64,000 nt of DNA from Gemmatimonadetes bacterium T265 (GTDB lineage: Bacteria; Gemmatimonadota; Gemmatimonadetes; Gemmatimonadales; Gemmatimonadaceae), in the NCBI GenBank assembly GCA_019973575.1, contig BPUI01000001.1, forward strand, positions 2,368,342 through 2,432,341, written 5' to 3'. The notes under the pieces were generated by a model, which ran no database searches, was not told where the DNA came from, and saw nothing but the letters and a program-made list of their open reading frames with translations. A program made the position numbers and the translations under genes. Each line of letters opens with the position of its first letter. The first letter of the stretch is position 1. Of this stretch, positions 1-7,898 are shown piece after piece.

Positions 1-497
1 GCGAGAAGCCGGTGATCGCCGCGGTCAACGGCCCGGCCGCCGGCGCGGGCTTCGGGCTCGCGCTCGCCTGCGACGTCCGCCTCGTTGCGGCCGACGCGAC
101 GATGACCGCGGGCTACGTCCGGCGCGGGCTGAGCCCGGACGCGGGCGTGACGTACTTCCTGCCGCGACTCGTGGGGCTCTCGCGGGCGATGGACATCGCC
201 CTCAGCGGCCGCGACGTCGACGCGGGCGAAGCCGAGCGGATCGGGCTGGCGAGCGCGGCGCTCCCGCGCGAGGGGTTCGCGGACACCGTCGCCGCCTACG
301 CTGCGCGCCTCGCGGCGGGACCGCCGGTCGCGCTCGCGCTCACCAAGCGGCTGCTCGCCGCGAGCTACGACCGCACACTCGACGCCCAGCTCCGCGACGA
401 GCTCGCGCACATCAAGACCGCGTTCGCCACGGCCGACGTGCGCGAGGCGCTGACGGCGTTCAAGGAGAAACGCGCGCCGACGTTCCGGGGCGCCTGA
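1..497 (+). CDS. Enoyl-CoA hydratase/isomerase (crotonase) family, 5' end outside window
   Basis: The reading frame is open from the first bases (in-frame codons from position 3) and ends at TGA 495-497, so only the C-terminal ~164 residues are visible. The start of the visible part, KPVIAAVNGPAAGAGFGLALA, is the typical crotonase oxyanion-hole segment, followed by CDVRLVAADA. The second active-site region reads GLSPDAGVTYFLPRLVG, with Asp where classical hydratases carry the second catalytic Glu. This is the pattern of PaaG-like isomerases and other non-hydratase crotonases. The protein is expected to be cytosolic and to act on a CoA thioester in fatty-acid or aromatic-acid degradation; the substrate cannot be told. 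Its 3' end overlaps the convergent manC gene by 38 bp. Confidence 0.85.
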   Translation, partial: EKPVIAAVNGPAAGAGFGLALACDVRLVAADATMTAGYVRRGLSPDAGVTYFLPRLVGLSRAMDIALSGRDVDAGEAERIGLASAALPREGFADTVAAYAARLAAGPPVALALTKRLLAASYDRTLDAQLRDELAHIKTAFATADVREALTAFKEKRAPTFRGA

Positions 498-1797
498 CGT
501 CGTCGGGAAGCTGGTCGAGAAGCGGGCGCAGCTCGGTGGCCCGGTCGAGCGTCGTCACGAACGTGAGCCCGGGCCGGGTGACGACGAGCACGCCCGACAC
601 GCCGTAGACGACCACCGTCCCGCCGTCCGCGTGCACCACGCACCCCGACGCGTCCACGAGGTGCGCGCGGCCCCAGACGCCGTTCCCGGTGTCGTCGAGC
701 TCGCGCACGCGGCGGAGCGCGGCCCACGTGCCGACGTCGTCCCACCCGCACGCCGCCGGCAACACGACCAGGTCGCCCAGCCGCTCGAGCAGCCCGCGTT
801 CGAGCGAGATGCTCTGGATCATCCCCGCGAAGCGGTCGAATTTGCCCGCTTCGAGCGCCGCCAGTCCCGGCTGCAACTCCGGGGTCAGCTCCGCGGCTGC
901 TTCGAGCACGGCCCCCGCCCGCGCGACGAGGATCCCCGTGTGCCAGAGCGCGCCCTGCCCGATCAGGTCCTCGGCGAGCAGCGGCCCCGGCTTCTCGACG
1001 AAGCGCGACACCCGCCGCGGCGCGTCCGGCCCGGTCACGTCCGCGTCCAGCGGCGCCGCCGGCAGCACGTAGCCGAACCCGGTTTCCGGGCGCGTCGGGT
1101 CGGCGCCGAGTACCACGAACGGCGGTCCGGCGGCGGTGACGCGCGCGGCGCGGGCGAGGAGCTGGCGTAGCGCGGCCGGGTACGCGACCGCGAGGTCGGC
1201 GTGGATTGCGACGAACGTCGTGCGCGGCCCCGCGCGCCGCCCGACTTCCTGCGCGCCCCAGGCGAGCGCCGCCGCGGTGCCTAATGGACGCGGCTCGACC
1301 AGAAAATTTGCCGCCGGCACCTCGGGGATCGCGGCCCGCAACGCGTCCGCGATGTCGGCACTCGTCACGACGAGGACCTGACTCGCCGGCACGGTCGGCG
1401 CGAGCCGCGCGACGGTGTCGGCGATCAGCGGCCGCTCGCCGACGAGTGCGAGGAGCTGCTTGGGCCGTTCGGGCGAGCTGAGCGGCCAGAACCGCGAGCC
1501 GATGCCGCCGGCGAAGACCACCGCCCAGAGCGACAGCTCGGTCTCGAGCCCGGCCTCCTCGTCGAGCTGTTCGGCCGGGAGCGCGCCGACCGGCTCGAGC
1601 ACGTCGGCCGTCGCCTCGACGTCCTCGGCGGCGTCGGTCCCGATCGTCGTCCCGACGCCCGGGGTTTCGGGTTCGGCGGGGTCGAACGGGAGCGTCGCCC
1701 GCGCCGAGCCCGCCCGCACCGCGCCGGCTCGCGCCGGTTGGCGCACGTTGGACGGGGGAACGGAACCCGGAGACGACGAGTTGGGCGTACGAGCCAT
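460..1797 (-). CDS. manC: Mannose-1-phosphate guanylyltransferase, single-domain, with N-terminal extension
   Basis: It makes GDP-mannose from mannose-1-phosphate and GTP, for exopolysaccharide, LPS or glycan synthesis, in the cytosol. The nucleotidyltransferase signature FAGGIGSRFWPLS is at about residues 95-107, followed by ERPKQLL. VEPRPLGTAAA, RFVEKPGP, LWHTGI and CGWDDVGTWAAL follow in the order usual for this family. The protein ends soon after this domain, so there is no C-terminal phosphomannose-isomerase (cupin) domain. The first ~88 residues are a Pro/Ala/Glu-rich, low-complexity stretch not found in typical enzymes. The ATG at 1797 is the first in frame, but a later start would also give a complete enzyme. 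The gene is convergent with, and overlaps, the crotonase gene. The Leu of PLGTAAA is one of the rare TTA codons (TTAGGC word at 1279-1284). Confidence 0.9.
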   Translation of the reverse strand: MARTPNSSSPGSVPPSNVRQPARAGAVRAGSARATLPFDPAEPETPGVGTTIGTDAAEDVEATADVLEPVGALPAEQLDEEAGLETELSLWAVVFAGGIGSRFWPLSSPERPKQLLALVGERPLIADTVARLAPTVPASQVLVVTSADIADALRAAIPEVPAANFLVEPRPLGTAAALAWGAQEVGRRAGPRTTFVAIHADLAVAYPAALRQLLARAARVTAAGPPFVVLGADPTRPETGFGYVLPAAPLDADVTGPDAPRRVSRFVEKPGPLLAEDLIGQGALWHTGILVARAGAVLEAAAELTPELQPGLAALEAGKFDRFAGMIQSISLERGLLERLGDLVVLPAACGWDDVGTWAALRRVRELDDTGNGVWGRAHLVDASGCVVHADGGTVVVYGVSGVLVVTRPGLTFVTTLDRATELRPLLDQLPDDVRRPGTSARVSP

Positions 1798-1978
1798 GAC
1801 GCGGAGGATCGGGGACGGGAACGCACCCGCGGCGCCGGCGTCGGCCGTGGCGGGCGACGAACGTTACCTGCGACGCCCTCTGGCGGGGAGGCGAGCGCAC
1901 CCGCAGCATACGGACGGGGTAAAGAATCATTCGCGCGCCGAACGATCCGGTGTGATTCGGCCGCTTCCGCTGTTGTCG

Positions 1979-1985
1979 AGGAGGT
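1979..1985 (+). promoter_or_regulatory. Perfect Shine-Dalgarno sequence (AGGAGGT)
   Basis: AGGAGGT lies five bases upstream of the ATG at 1991 and fixes that start for the plug/TonB-C protein. Most genes in this window have no such strong site, so this one stands out as probably well translated. Confidence 0.8.
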
Positions 1986-1990
1986 CCGTT

Positions 1991-3205
1991 ATGACGTTCT
2001 CCGCCTACCACGCCGCGCCGCGCCCGCGGTCTCGCCGTCGCACGTCCGTAACCGTCGCGGCGCTCCTCACGCTCGCGGCCGTCGCCGCCGTGCCGGGGCA
2101 GTCCGCCGGTGCGCAAGGCACCGCGGTCGGCGCGCCGCCGGCCGCGTCGGGCACGGAAGTGATTTCGGGCGTCGTGCGCAGCGCCGGCCGAACAGTCGTC
2201 ATCGGCGCACAGGTGGTCGTCACGCCGGTCGCGGCCCGCGGAGGCGCGCCGACCGCCTCCGCCCGCGCCACCCTCACCAACGACGACGGCCAGTTCCGGA
2301 TCCCCGGTGTGCCGTACGGACCCGTGACGATCGCCATCCGCCGGATCGGATTCCAGGCGGTAACGCTCGACACCGTCGCGTCGGCGACGCCGGCGTTCGA
2401 CGTCACGCTCACGCCCGTCGCGCAGCGTCTCGCCGCCGTGGTCGTGCGCGAGCGGCGGCGCAAGTACACGGGCCCCCTCGCCGACTTCAACCGGCGGCGC
2501 GACCTTGGCTTCGGGCACTTCCTCACGGCCGCGGACATCGACAACCGGCACCCCCTGCGCACGACCGACCTGCTGACGATGATGCCCGGGGTGATGGTCT
2601 ACTCCAACGGCATCAACAGCGCGATCCGGCTGCGCAACGCGCCGTGCGCGCCGCTGATCTGGCTCGACGGGATGCCCGCGCTCGCGGGCTACCTCGACAT
2701 CGACGCGTTCGACCCGCAGTCGTTCGCCGGCGTCGAGGTCTATACCGGCGTCTCGACCGTCCCGGTCGAACTCCGCGGAGGGCGCGGCGAGGAGACGTGC
2801 GGCGTGATCGCGCTCTGGACGCGGATCCCCGAACCGCGCGCCCGCACCAAGGGCCGCGTGTACACCGCGGCCGACCTCGAGCGGCTGGTCGAGGCGGCGA
2901 AGGTGTACACCGCCGACCAGGTCGACCGCCCGGCGCACCTCGACTCGACCGCGACGCTCGCCGTCGTCTACCCCGACTCGCTGCGCAACACGCACACGCC
3001 CGGCGAGGCGACGATCGAGTTCGTGGTCGACACCACGGGCGCGGTCGAGGCCGGGACGGTCGGCGTCGTCTCGGCGTCGCACCCGCAGTTCGCCAACGCC
3101 GCCCGGCTCGCGGCCAACGACGTGAAGTTCGTCCCCGCGGAGAAGGCCGGGCGGACGGTGCGGCAGCTCGTGCAGCTGCCGCTGCGCTGGGAGGCCGGTC
3201 GGTGA
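1991..3205 (+). CDS. Exported regulatory/plug-domain protein fused to a TonB C-terminal domain
   Basis: 404 residues. An Arg-rich N-terminus and hydrophobic stretch (about 20-38) end in SAGAQG, a signal peptide. Residues ~55-140 form a carboxypeptidase-regulatory-like beta domain (ISGVVRSAGRTVVIGAQV, DDGQFRIPGVPYG). Residues ~170-280 look like a TonB-receptor plug (LRTTDLLTMMPGVMV, IWLDGMPALAG, IDAFDPQSFAGVEVYTG), with two cysteines near 219 and 270. The last ~75 residues (TPGEATIEFVVDTTGAVEAG to QLPLRW) match the TonB C-terminal domain. There is no 22-strand barrel. Both domain types are normally in separate partners, so the protein may dock to outer-membrane receptors or act as a periplasmic adaptor; that role is inference. 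The start is fixed by a perfect SD. It is divergent from manC. Confidence 0.75.
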   Translation: MTFSAYHAAPRPRSRRRTSVTVAALLTLAAVAAVPGQSAGAQGTAVGAPPAASGTEVISGVVRSAGRTVVIGAQVVVTPVAARGGAPTASARATLTNDDGQFRIPGVPYGPVTIAIRRIGFQAVTLDTVASATPAFDVTLTPVAQRLAAVVVRERRRKYTGPLADFNRRRDLGFGHFLTAADIDNRHPLRTTDLLTMMPGVMVYSNGINSAIRLRNAPCAPLIWLDGMPALAGYLDIDAFDPQSFAGVEVYTGVSTVPVELRGGRGEETCGVIALWTRIPEPRARTKGRVYTAADLERLVEAAKVYTADQVDRPAHLDSTATLAVVYPDSLRNTHTPGEATIEFVVDTTGAVEAGTVGVVSASHPQFANAARLAANDVKFVPAEKAGRTVRQLVQLPLRWEAGR

Positions 3206-3219
3206 GGTAGTGGCGGCCG

Positions 3220-5271
3220 TTAGGCGTCCTTCAGCGTCGCCAGCAGCACGTCGTTGTTCGGCGTGTTCGCGATGCGCTTGGTGAGCCAGTTCATCGCGGC
3301 CGACGGCGGCATCGACTGCAGCCCGCGGCGCAGCAGGTAGACCGCGTCGAGCTGGTCGGGGCGGAAGAGCTTGTCCTCGCGCCGCGTCCCGCTCGCCGGC
3401 ACGTCGATCGCCGGGAAGATCCGCTGCTCGGCCAGGTTGCGGTCGAGCTTGATCTCGCAGTTGCCCGTGCCCTTGAACTCCTCGAAGATCACGTCGTCCA
3501 TGCGCGAGCCCGTCTCGACGAGCGCCGTGCCGATGATCGTGATCGAGCCGCCGCCGTGCGACGCCGCGACCGAGCGCGCCGAGCCGAAGAACGCCTTCGG
3601 CACCGCCATCGCCTGCGCGTCGAGCCCGCCGGACAGGGTGCGCCCGATGCCCTTCGTCGCGTTGAACGCGCGCGCCATGCGCGTAATCGAGTCGAGCACG
3701 ATCACGACGTCCTTGCCCGCCTCGACGAGGCGCTGCGCCCGGTGCATGACCATCGTCACGACGTCGCGGTGCCGCTCGGCGGGCATGTCGAACGAGCTCG
3801 CGACGACCTCGCCGTAGCCGCACGCGACCATCTCGCTGACCTCCTCCGGCCGCTCGTCGACGAGCAACAAGATCAACTCGGCCTGCGGGTGGTTGAGCGC
3901 CACCCCCTCGACGATGTTCTGCAGGAGGATCGTCTTGCCCGAGCGCGCCGGCGCGACGATCAGCGCGCGCTGCCCGAAGCCGATGGGCGCGATGAGATCG
4001 ATGATCCGTCGCGTGAGCTCCGGGCCGCTCTTCGCGACCTTGCCCGTCTCGAGCGTGAGCTTCCGATCGGGGTAGGTCGCAAGGAGTTGCTGGAAGTCGG
4101 GCCGCTTGACGCCGGGCTGCGGGGGCGCGCCGTTGACGGTCCGCACCTCGACCACCACGGGGCGCTGGCGGAAGTCGCGCCCGGCCCCGACGACGACGCC
4201 GTCTCCGGCGCGCAGGTTGTTCGCGCGCACCATGCCCACCGGGAGGAACGGGTCGTTCGGACCGAGGAGATAGCTGTTCGCGGCCTGGCGCACGAACCCG
4301 CTGCCGTCGCGGGCCAATTCGACCCAACCGGTCACCTCGGTGTCGGCGATCAGCGCCGGGACCGGGCGCTGCTCGCGGAAGTCGCCGTTCGCCGCGTTCG
4401 GGTGTGACCCGCCGCCGTCGCGGAAGCGGCCACGCTGGCGCTGCCGCTGGCGGCGGCCGCCGCCCTCGTAGAACTCGCGACGCGGCGGCGCGCCCTGGCC
4501 GTCGTAGCCGCCCGCCGGGCCGCCCGTAGGCGCCAGGTGCGCGCCGTTGGTCCGGTCCTGCGTCCGGTCTTGCGGCGCCTGGCGGTCCTGTCCGTGGCGG
4601 TCCTGGCCCTGCCGGTGCTGCTGACGCTCCTGCTGCCGGTCGAAGCGGTCGCGCGGATGGCGTCCGTCGTGCCGGTTCTCGCGGCGCCCGTCGTGCCGTC
4701 CCTCGTTGCGGCCGTGCGGGCGGTCTTGCGCGTCCGACTGTCGCGGCGGATACGAGGCGGGCGTGCTCGGCGCGGACCCGGCCGAGCCGGTCGTCGAGGA
4801 GTCGGACGGTGCGCCGCTCGCGCCCGATTCGCTCCCGTTCGTGTCACCGTCGAATGAACGCGTTTCGGGCGCCGGCGGCGCAGCCGCGGGTGGGGCGGCG
4901 GGGAAGGCGGCAAAGGCTGACGTGACCGCCGGCGGGGCGTCGTCCGGCACGGTCGCGCCGCTGCTCGGCGCCGCACCGTTCGACGCCGCCTCGGCGCCCG
5001 ATGCATCACCGTCGCCGCGCGCAGCACGCGGCCGACGGGCCGGGCGAGGAGCCCGCGTGCGACGCGCCGGCGCGTCGTCCGCGGCGTTGCCGCCGTCGGC
5101 GGCGTGGGACGGCGTGTCCGCCTGCTCCGACTCGGGGCGTGGGGCGGGAGCCGTCGTCGTGGCTACGCCCGCGTCGTCGTCCCGATACGGGTTGAGCTCG
5201 GCGCCCTCGGGGGACGACTGGTCGGCAACGGCTGGCGTGCGCCGCCGCGACGGACGACGGGGTTCGGTCAT
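3220..5271 (-). CDS. rho: Transcription termination factor Rho with ~300-residue disordered N-terminus
   Basis: Hexameric RNA helicase that ends transcription at C-rich, structured-poor RNA. The C-terminal ~375 residues are canonical. The cold-shock-like RNA-binding domain is around GWVELARDGSGFVRQ. The Walker A loop is APARSGKTILLQN, the Walker B region is LLVDERPEEVSEM, and SGGLDAQAMAVPKAFFGSARS covers the Q-loop region. E. coli Rho is about 419 residues, while this protein is 683. The extra N-terminus runs from a Pro/Ala/Asp-rich stretch into a segment with repeated RHDGR/RENR/QDRHGQDRQ, rich in Arg, Gln, Asp and Gly. Similar insertions are known in Actinobacteria and Bacteroidetes Rho, where they bind RNA or form condensates. 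The stop codon TAA lies inside the GTTAGGC word (3220-3225). Confidence 0.97.
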   Translation of the reverse strand: MTEPRRPSRRRTPAVADQSSPEGAELNPYRDDDAGVATTTAPAPRPESEQADTPSHAADGGNAADDAPARRTRAPRPARRPRAARGDGDASGAEAASNGAAPSSGATVPDDAPPAVTSAFAAFPAAPPAAAPPAPETRSFDGDTNGSESGASGAPSDSSTTGSAGSAPSTPASYPPRQSDAQDRPHGRNEGRHDGRRENRHDGRHPRDRFDRQQERQQHRQGQDRHGQDRQAPQDRTQDRTNGAHLAPTGGPAGGYDGQGAPPRREFYEGGGRRQRQRQRGRFRDGGGSHPNAANGDFREQRPVPALIADTEVTGWVELARDGSGFVRQAANSYLLGPNDPFLPVGMVRANNLRAGDGVVVGAGRDFRQRPVVVEVRTVNGAPPQPGVKRPDFQQLLATYPDRKLTLETGKVAKSGPELTRRIIDLIAPIGFGQRALIVAPARSGKTILLQNIVEGVALNHPQAELILLLVDERPEEVSEMVACGYGEVVASSFDMPAERHRDVVTMVMHRAQRLVEAGKDVVIVLDSITRMARAFNATKGIGRTLSGGLDAQAMAVPKAFFGSARSVAASHGGGSITIIGTALVETGSRMDDVIFEEFKGTGNCEIKLDRNLAEQRIFPAIDVPASGTRREDKLFRPDQLDAVYLLRRGLQSMPPSAAMNWLTKRIANTPNNDVLLATLKDA

Positions 5272-5882
5272 GCAGCGATCATGTGAGGGGGCGAAGCGCG
5301 CCGCGCGTGACGGTCGGCAGCGGATGGGCGACTAGCGCGCGGTGGCCGGATGGCCAACGGCAGCGCGACGTAGCCGGCGTGGCTACGCGATCGGGCAAAC
5401 GGGGCGTCGGGCGACGCCGCGGCCCGGAACGGATGCGCCGCGTCGCACGCGGGCGCGTCCTCACGAAACGGTCTCGACTCGTGCCGGCGGACGAAGCGTC
5501 GGACATCGCGGCGGCCGGGCCGAGAATCGGATCCGGACACACGGCGTACAGCGGGAAACAGTCGGGCGGCGCGCTCTGGCAGGCACCGGAAGCGGCCACC
5601 GTCGTCGGGCACCGTCGGGGTGCCAGCGCGTGAGGTCTGCCGCCGTCCGCGGCGCGGTGTGGCGGGCTGCCCATCGGGTAGACGCCGCCGCACGGCCGAT
5701 CACTACCACGAGCGCCGGAAAAGTGACGACTCGCGCAGAGCCGCGCAACCCGCGCACTGCCGAATTGTCAACGGTCAACTTTGCTATACCCGCGCGCGTT
5801 CCGGAAGTGCCGCAGCGGTACCGCAGCGCACCAGCCGGTGCGGCGCCGCGACGCGTTCGGGCGTCGTAACTTGCCCGGCATC
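5272..5882. other. 611-bp intergenic region between divergent rho and TPR-like gene
   Basis: I see no convincing gene here. Short hairpins are visible, for example GTAGCC-GGCGT-GGCTAC near 5370-5386. The leader of rho is long enough to hold an autoregulatory Rho site, but nothing in the sequence proves it. The most promoter-like element is at 5782-5790. Confidence 0.4.
5782..5790 (+). promoter_or_regulatory. Candidate extended -10 promoter (TGCTATACC)
   Basis: TG-N-TATACC matches an extended -10 element in the most A+T-rich part of the gap (AATTGTCAACGGTCAACTTT precedes it). A TTGTCA at 5765-5770 is too close (14 bp) for a standard -35. It would serve the gene starting at 5883, with a leader of about 85 bases. 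Confidence 0.4.
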
Positions 5883-6578
5883 ATGTCCACCACTTCTTCG
5901 CCCGCCGCCGACGTCGGAGCGACGCTCGCCGCCGCCGTCGCGGGCGCTGCGACGCGCTATGAGCGCAACGGCAACGTCGCCGGGCTTCACGGCCGACTCG
6001 CCGAGGCGGCCGAGGCGGCGGCGGCCGCGTGGCCGGCCGACGCGCCTGATGACGCAGTCGCCACGGCCGCGGCCGCGCTCGGGCGCGCGGGACCGCGCAC
6101 GCTGGCCGACGCGCTCGTCGCAGCCGCCCGCCCGTACGAACAGGTCCCGGAGATCGCGGGCCCGCTCTACGAGCGCGTGGTCGCCCTGCGCCCCGACGAC
6201 GCGCGCGCGCTCGTCGTCCTCGGCAACGCCTACTGGCTGCACGGCCGCGGGCCGGACGTCGTCGGCGCCCTCGCCGCGCGCGCCCTCGCCGCGGACCCCG
6301 CGAGCCGCGGCGCGTGGCACCTCTGGGCGCTCACCGAGGCCGACCCGCGCCAGCGCATGCTCCGCTGGCAGCAGGTCACGGTCCGCTTTCCCGCCGACGA
6401 CCTCGCGCGCGCTCTCTTCGCCGACGCGGCCGCGGGCGTCGCCGGCGCCGAGCACGACGACGAGGTGCTCGTCCTCGCCGTCTCGGCGTACGAGGACCTG
6501 CTCGCGCGGGCCGAACGGCCGGAGCAGCGCGCGGCGCTCGAGACGGCGCTCGCGACGCTGCGGAACTGGAAGTTGTAG
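5883..6578 (+). CDS. TPR-like helical protein of unknown role
   Basis: 231 residues, Ala-rich and helical, with no signal peptide. The segment IAGPLYERVVALRPDDARALVVLGNAYWLHG (about residues 90-120) reads like one tetratricopeptide repeat, and ARALAADPASRGAWHLWALT gives a second, weaker one. TPR proteins are protein-interaction scaffolds; no partner is indicated here. ATG 5883 was chosen over the upstream TTG at 5781 because the upstream part is Arg/Pro-rich and not protein-like. It stands alone between rho (divergent) and the deacetylase (convergent), and a strong shared hairpin follows it. Confidence 0.65.
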   Translation: MSTTSSPAADVGATLAAAVAGAATRYERNGNVAGLHGRLAEAAEAAAAAWPADAPDDAVATAAAALGRAGPRTLADALVAAARPYEQVPEIAGPLYERVVALRPDDARALVVLGNAYWLHGRGPDVVGALAARALAADPASRGAWHLWALTEADPRQRMLRWQQVTVRFPADDLARALFADAAAGVAGAEHDDEVLVLAVSAYEDLLARAERPEQRAALETALATLRNWKL

Positions 6579-6593
6579 CGGCCCGCACGAGAC

Positions 6594-6634
6594 CTCGCCG
6601 GTCGTCCCGAGCGCAGCGAGGGACGACCGGCGAG
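6594..6634. terminator. 15-bp perfect hairpin between convergent genes, REP-like loop
   Basis: CTCGCCGGTCGTCCC (6594-6608) is the exact reverse complement of 6620-6634, with the 11-base loop GAGCGCAGCGA. There is no U-tract on either side. It lies between the stop codons of the TPR-like gene (6578) and the deacetylase (6649), so it could end both transcripts. The loop and inner stem match the REP-type unit at 22442-22466. Confidence 0.7.
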
Positions 6635-6648
6635 ACGTTAGGCGCTCC

Positions 6649-7692
6649 CTACTTCACGAACCGCGCGTTCGTCTTCGCGAGCCGCTCCAACTGGTTCGGG
6701 ATGTCGTTCCCGATCGCCTCGATGCGGTTGATGCTGTGCGCGTTGAAGGCCGGGTCGTACGGGGACCGCGCCGGCCCGCCCGCCACCTCGAGCACGGCCT
6801 CGAAGTGGTACGGATGCGCCTGGCCCGTCTTGGGATCGGTCCACGAGCCCTGCCACGCGAGCGGCCGGTTCTTGGGCCACAGCCCGTAGGGCAGCGCCAT
6901 CGTGCGGACGCGGTAGCCCGGCACCGCGGAGTCGATCCCCATCATGTTGCGGGCGATCTGTTCCTGCACCACGGCGTCGGGGTACTTGCTCAGCATCGCG
7001 TGCCAGACGGTGTGGTCGCAGAGCTCGAAGCCATTCTTCGCGAGCCACTGGACCTTCGGAAAGCGCCACTCGCGCCGCTGGCCGTCGAACTTCGCCGGGT
7101 CCTTCGGCGGCGCGTCGCCGAAGAAGTTGTGCCCCGCCGCGCCGCCGTTCAGCAGGCAGTACGTGCCCCGCAGCTTCCAGTCCGGGTGACGGCGGTTGAA
7201 GTCGACGAGCACGCCCGTCGCGCTCGTCGGGTCGATGTCGAGTCGCCCGTTGCCGCGGTCGAGGTACCGGAACTGCGACGGCGACGCGTCGTCGAAGACG
7301 AGCACGACCGGCGACATCCCCGCGGGCACGTCGCGGAAGTCCTTGTCGAGCATCTGCGCGACCGTGATCGGCCGGTAGCCGAGGCGGTACGCCGTCTCGA
7401 GGTCGGCCTTGAAGCTGTCGAGCGTGCGCGAGTAGAGGCTGTTCTTGGGCGCGCCGATGACGTGGTATTCGAGGACCGGAATGCGACCCTGCGGGTTCGC
7501 GACGGCCGCGGCCGCCGACGGCGTCGTCGCCGAACCGGCGAGAGCCGTCGCCGTGCGAGACGCGCCAGCGGGCGACGGGCCAGCGGCGTCGGCCGGGGTC
7601 GCGTCGGCGGCGCGTTGCCCGCAGGCGGTGAGCACGAGGGAGAGCACCACGCCGATGAGGCGGTGCGGCGCGGACAGAGAACGGGCGGGCAT
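6649..7692 (-). CDS. Polysaccharide deacetylase (NodB family) lipoprotein
   Basis: 347 residues. It starts MPARSLSAPHRLIGVVLSLV and has a lipobox LTAC with Cys24, so it is probably a lipid-anchored envelope protein. The NodB fold shows VLVFDDASPSQ (metal-binding Asp motif 1), CDHTVWHA (HTxxH motif 2) and MALPYG (motif 3). The family removes N- or O-acetyl groups from peptidoglycan, chitin-like or exopolysaccharide chains; the exact substrate is not visible. An in-frame upstream extension exists but is Arg-rich shadow sequence, and the lipobox fixes the start at 7692. It is divergent from a penicillin-binding protein, which fits a shared cell-wall role. A TACACT -10-like element at 7766-7771 (minus strand) lies beside twin palindromes. 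Confidence 0.85.
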   Translation of the reverse strand: MPARSLSAPHRLIGVVLSLVLTACGQRAADATPADAAGPSPAGASRTATALAGSATTPSAAAAVANPQGRIPVLEYHVIGAPKNSLYSRTLDSFKADLETAYRLGYRPITVAQMLDKDFRDVPAGMSPVVLVFDDASPSQFRYLDRGNGRLDIDPTSATGVLVDFNRRHPDWKLRGTYCLLNGGAAGHNFFGDAPPKDPAKFDGQRREWRFPKVQWLAKNGFELCDHTVWHAMLSKYPDAVVQEQIARNMMGIDSAVPGYRVRTMALPYGLWPKNRPLAWQGSWTDPKTGQAHPYHFEAVLEVAGGPARSPYDPAFNAHSINRIEAIGNDIPNQLERLAKTNARFVK

Positions 7693-7791
7693 CAGGTGCT
7701 GCGGCGGCAAACGGGCGTGGACGGAGGACGCCGCGGGGCGGGGCGCGGCGCGTCGGGCGTGCACAAGTGTAGCGCCGTCCGCCCCCGGATT

Positions 7792-7814
7792 CCGACGTCG
7801 GTTTCCGACGTCGG
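7792..7814. promoter_or_regulatory. Two copies of palindrome CCGACGTCGG, 13 bp apart
   Basis: Perfect 10-bp palindromes at 7792-7801 and 7805-7814, inside a 13-bp tandem repeat (tTCCGACGTCGG). They lie in the divergent gap between the deacetylase and the PBP gene, just upstream of a minus-strand -10-like TACACT (7766-7771) and over its expected -35. The arrangement looks like a repressor or activator operator; the factor is unknown. Confidence 0.45.
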
Positions 7815-7898
7815 ATCGGCCGCGCCGACGCGCTGACGGCCCGCACCGTGAAACTCTCGCCCCACCGTGGCGTACCGCCTGCGTTGCCCCTTCTTGCC

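Noticed and set aside
365-4327. A 1320-codon open frame on the minus strand across manC, the plug/TonB protein and rho
   Set aside because: It is the shadow frame of well-recognised genes; its translation is Arg/Gly/Pro/Ala-rich with no domains. Long antisense frames are expected in DNA of this G+C content.
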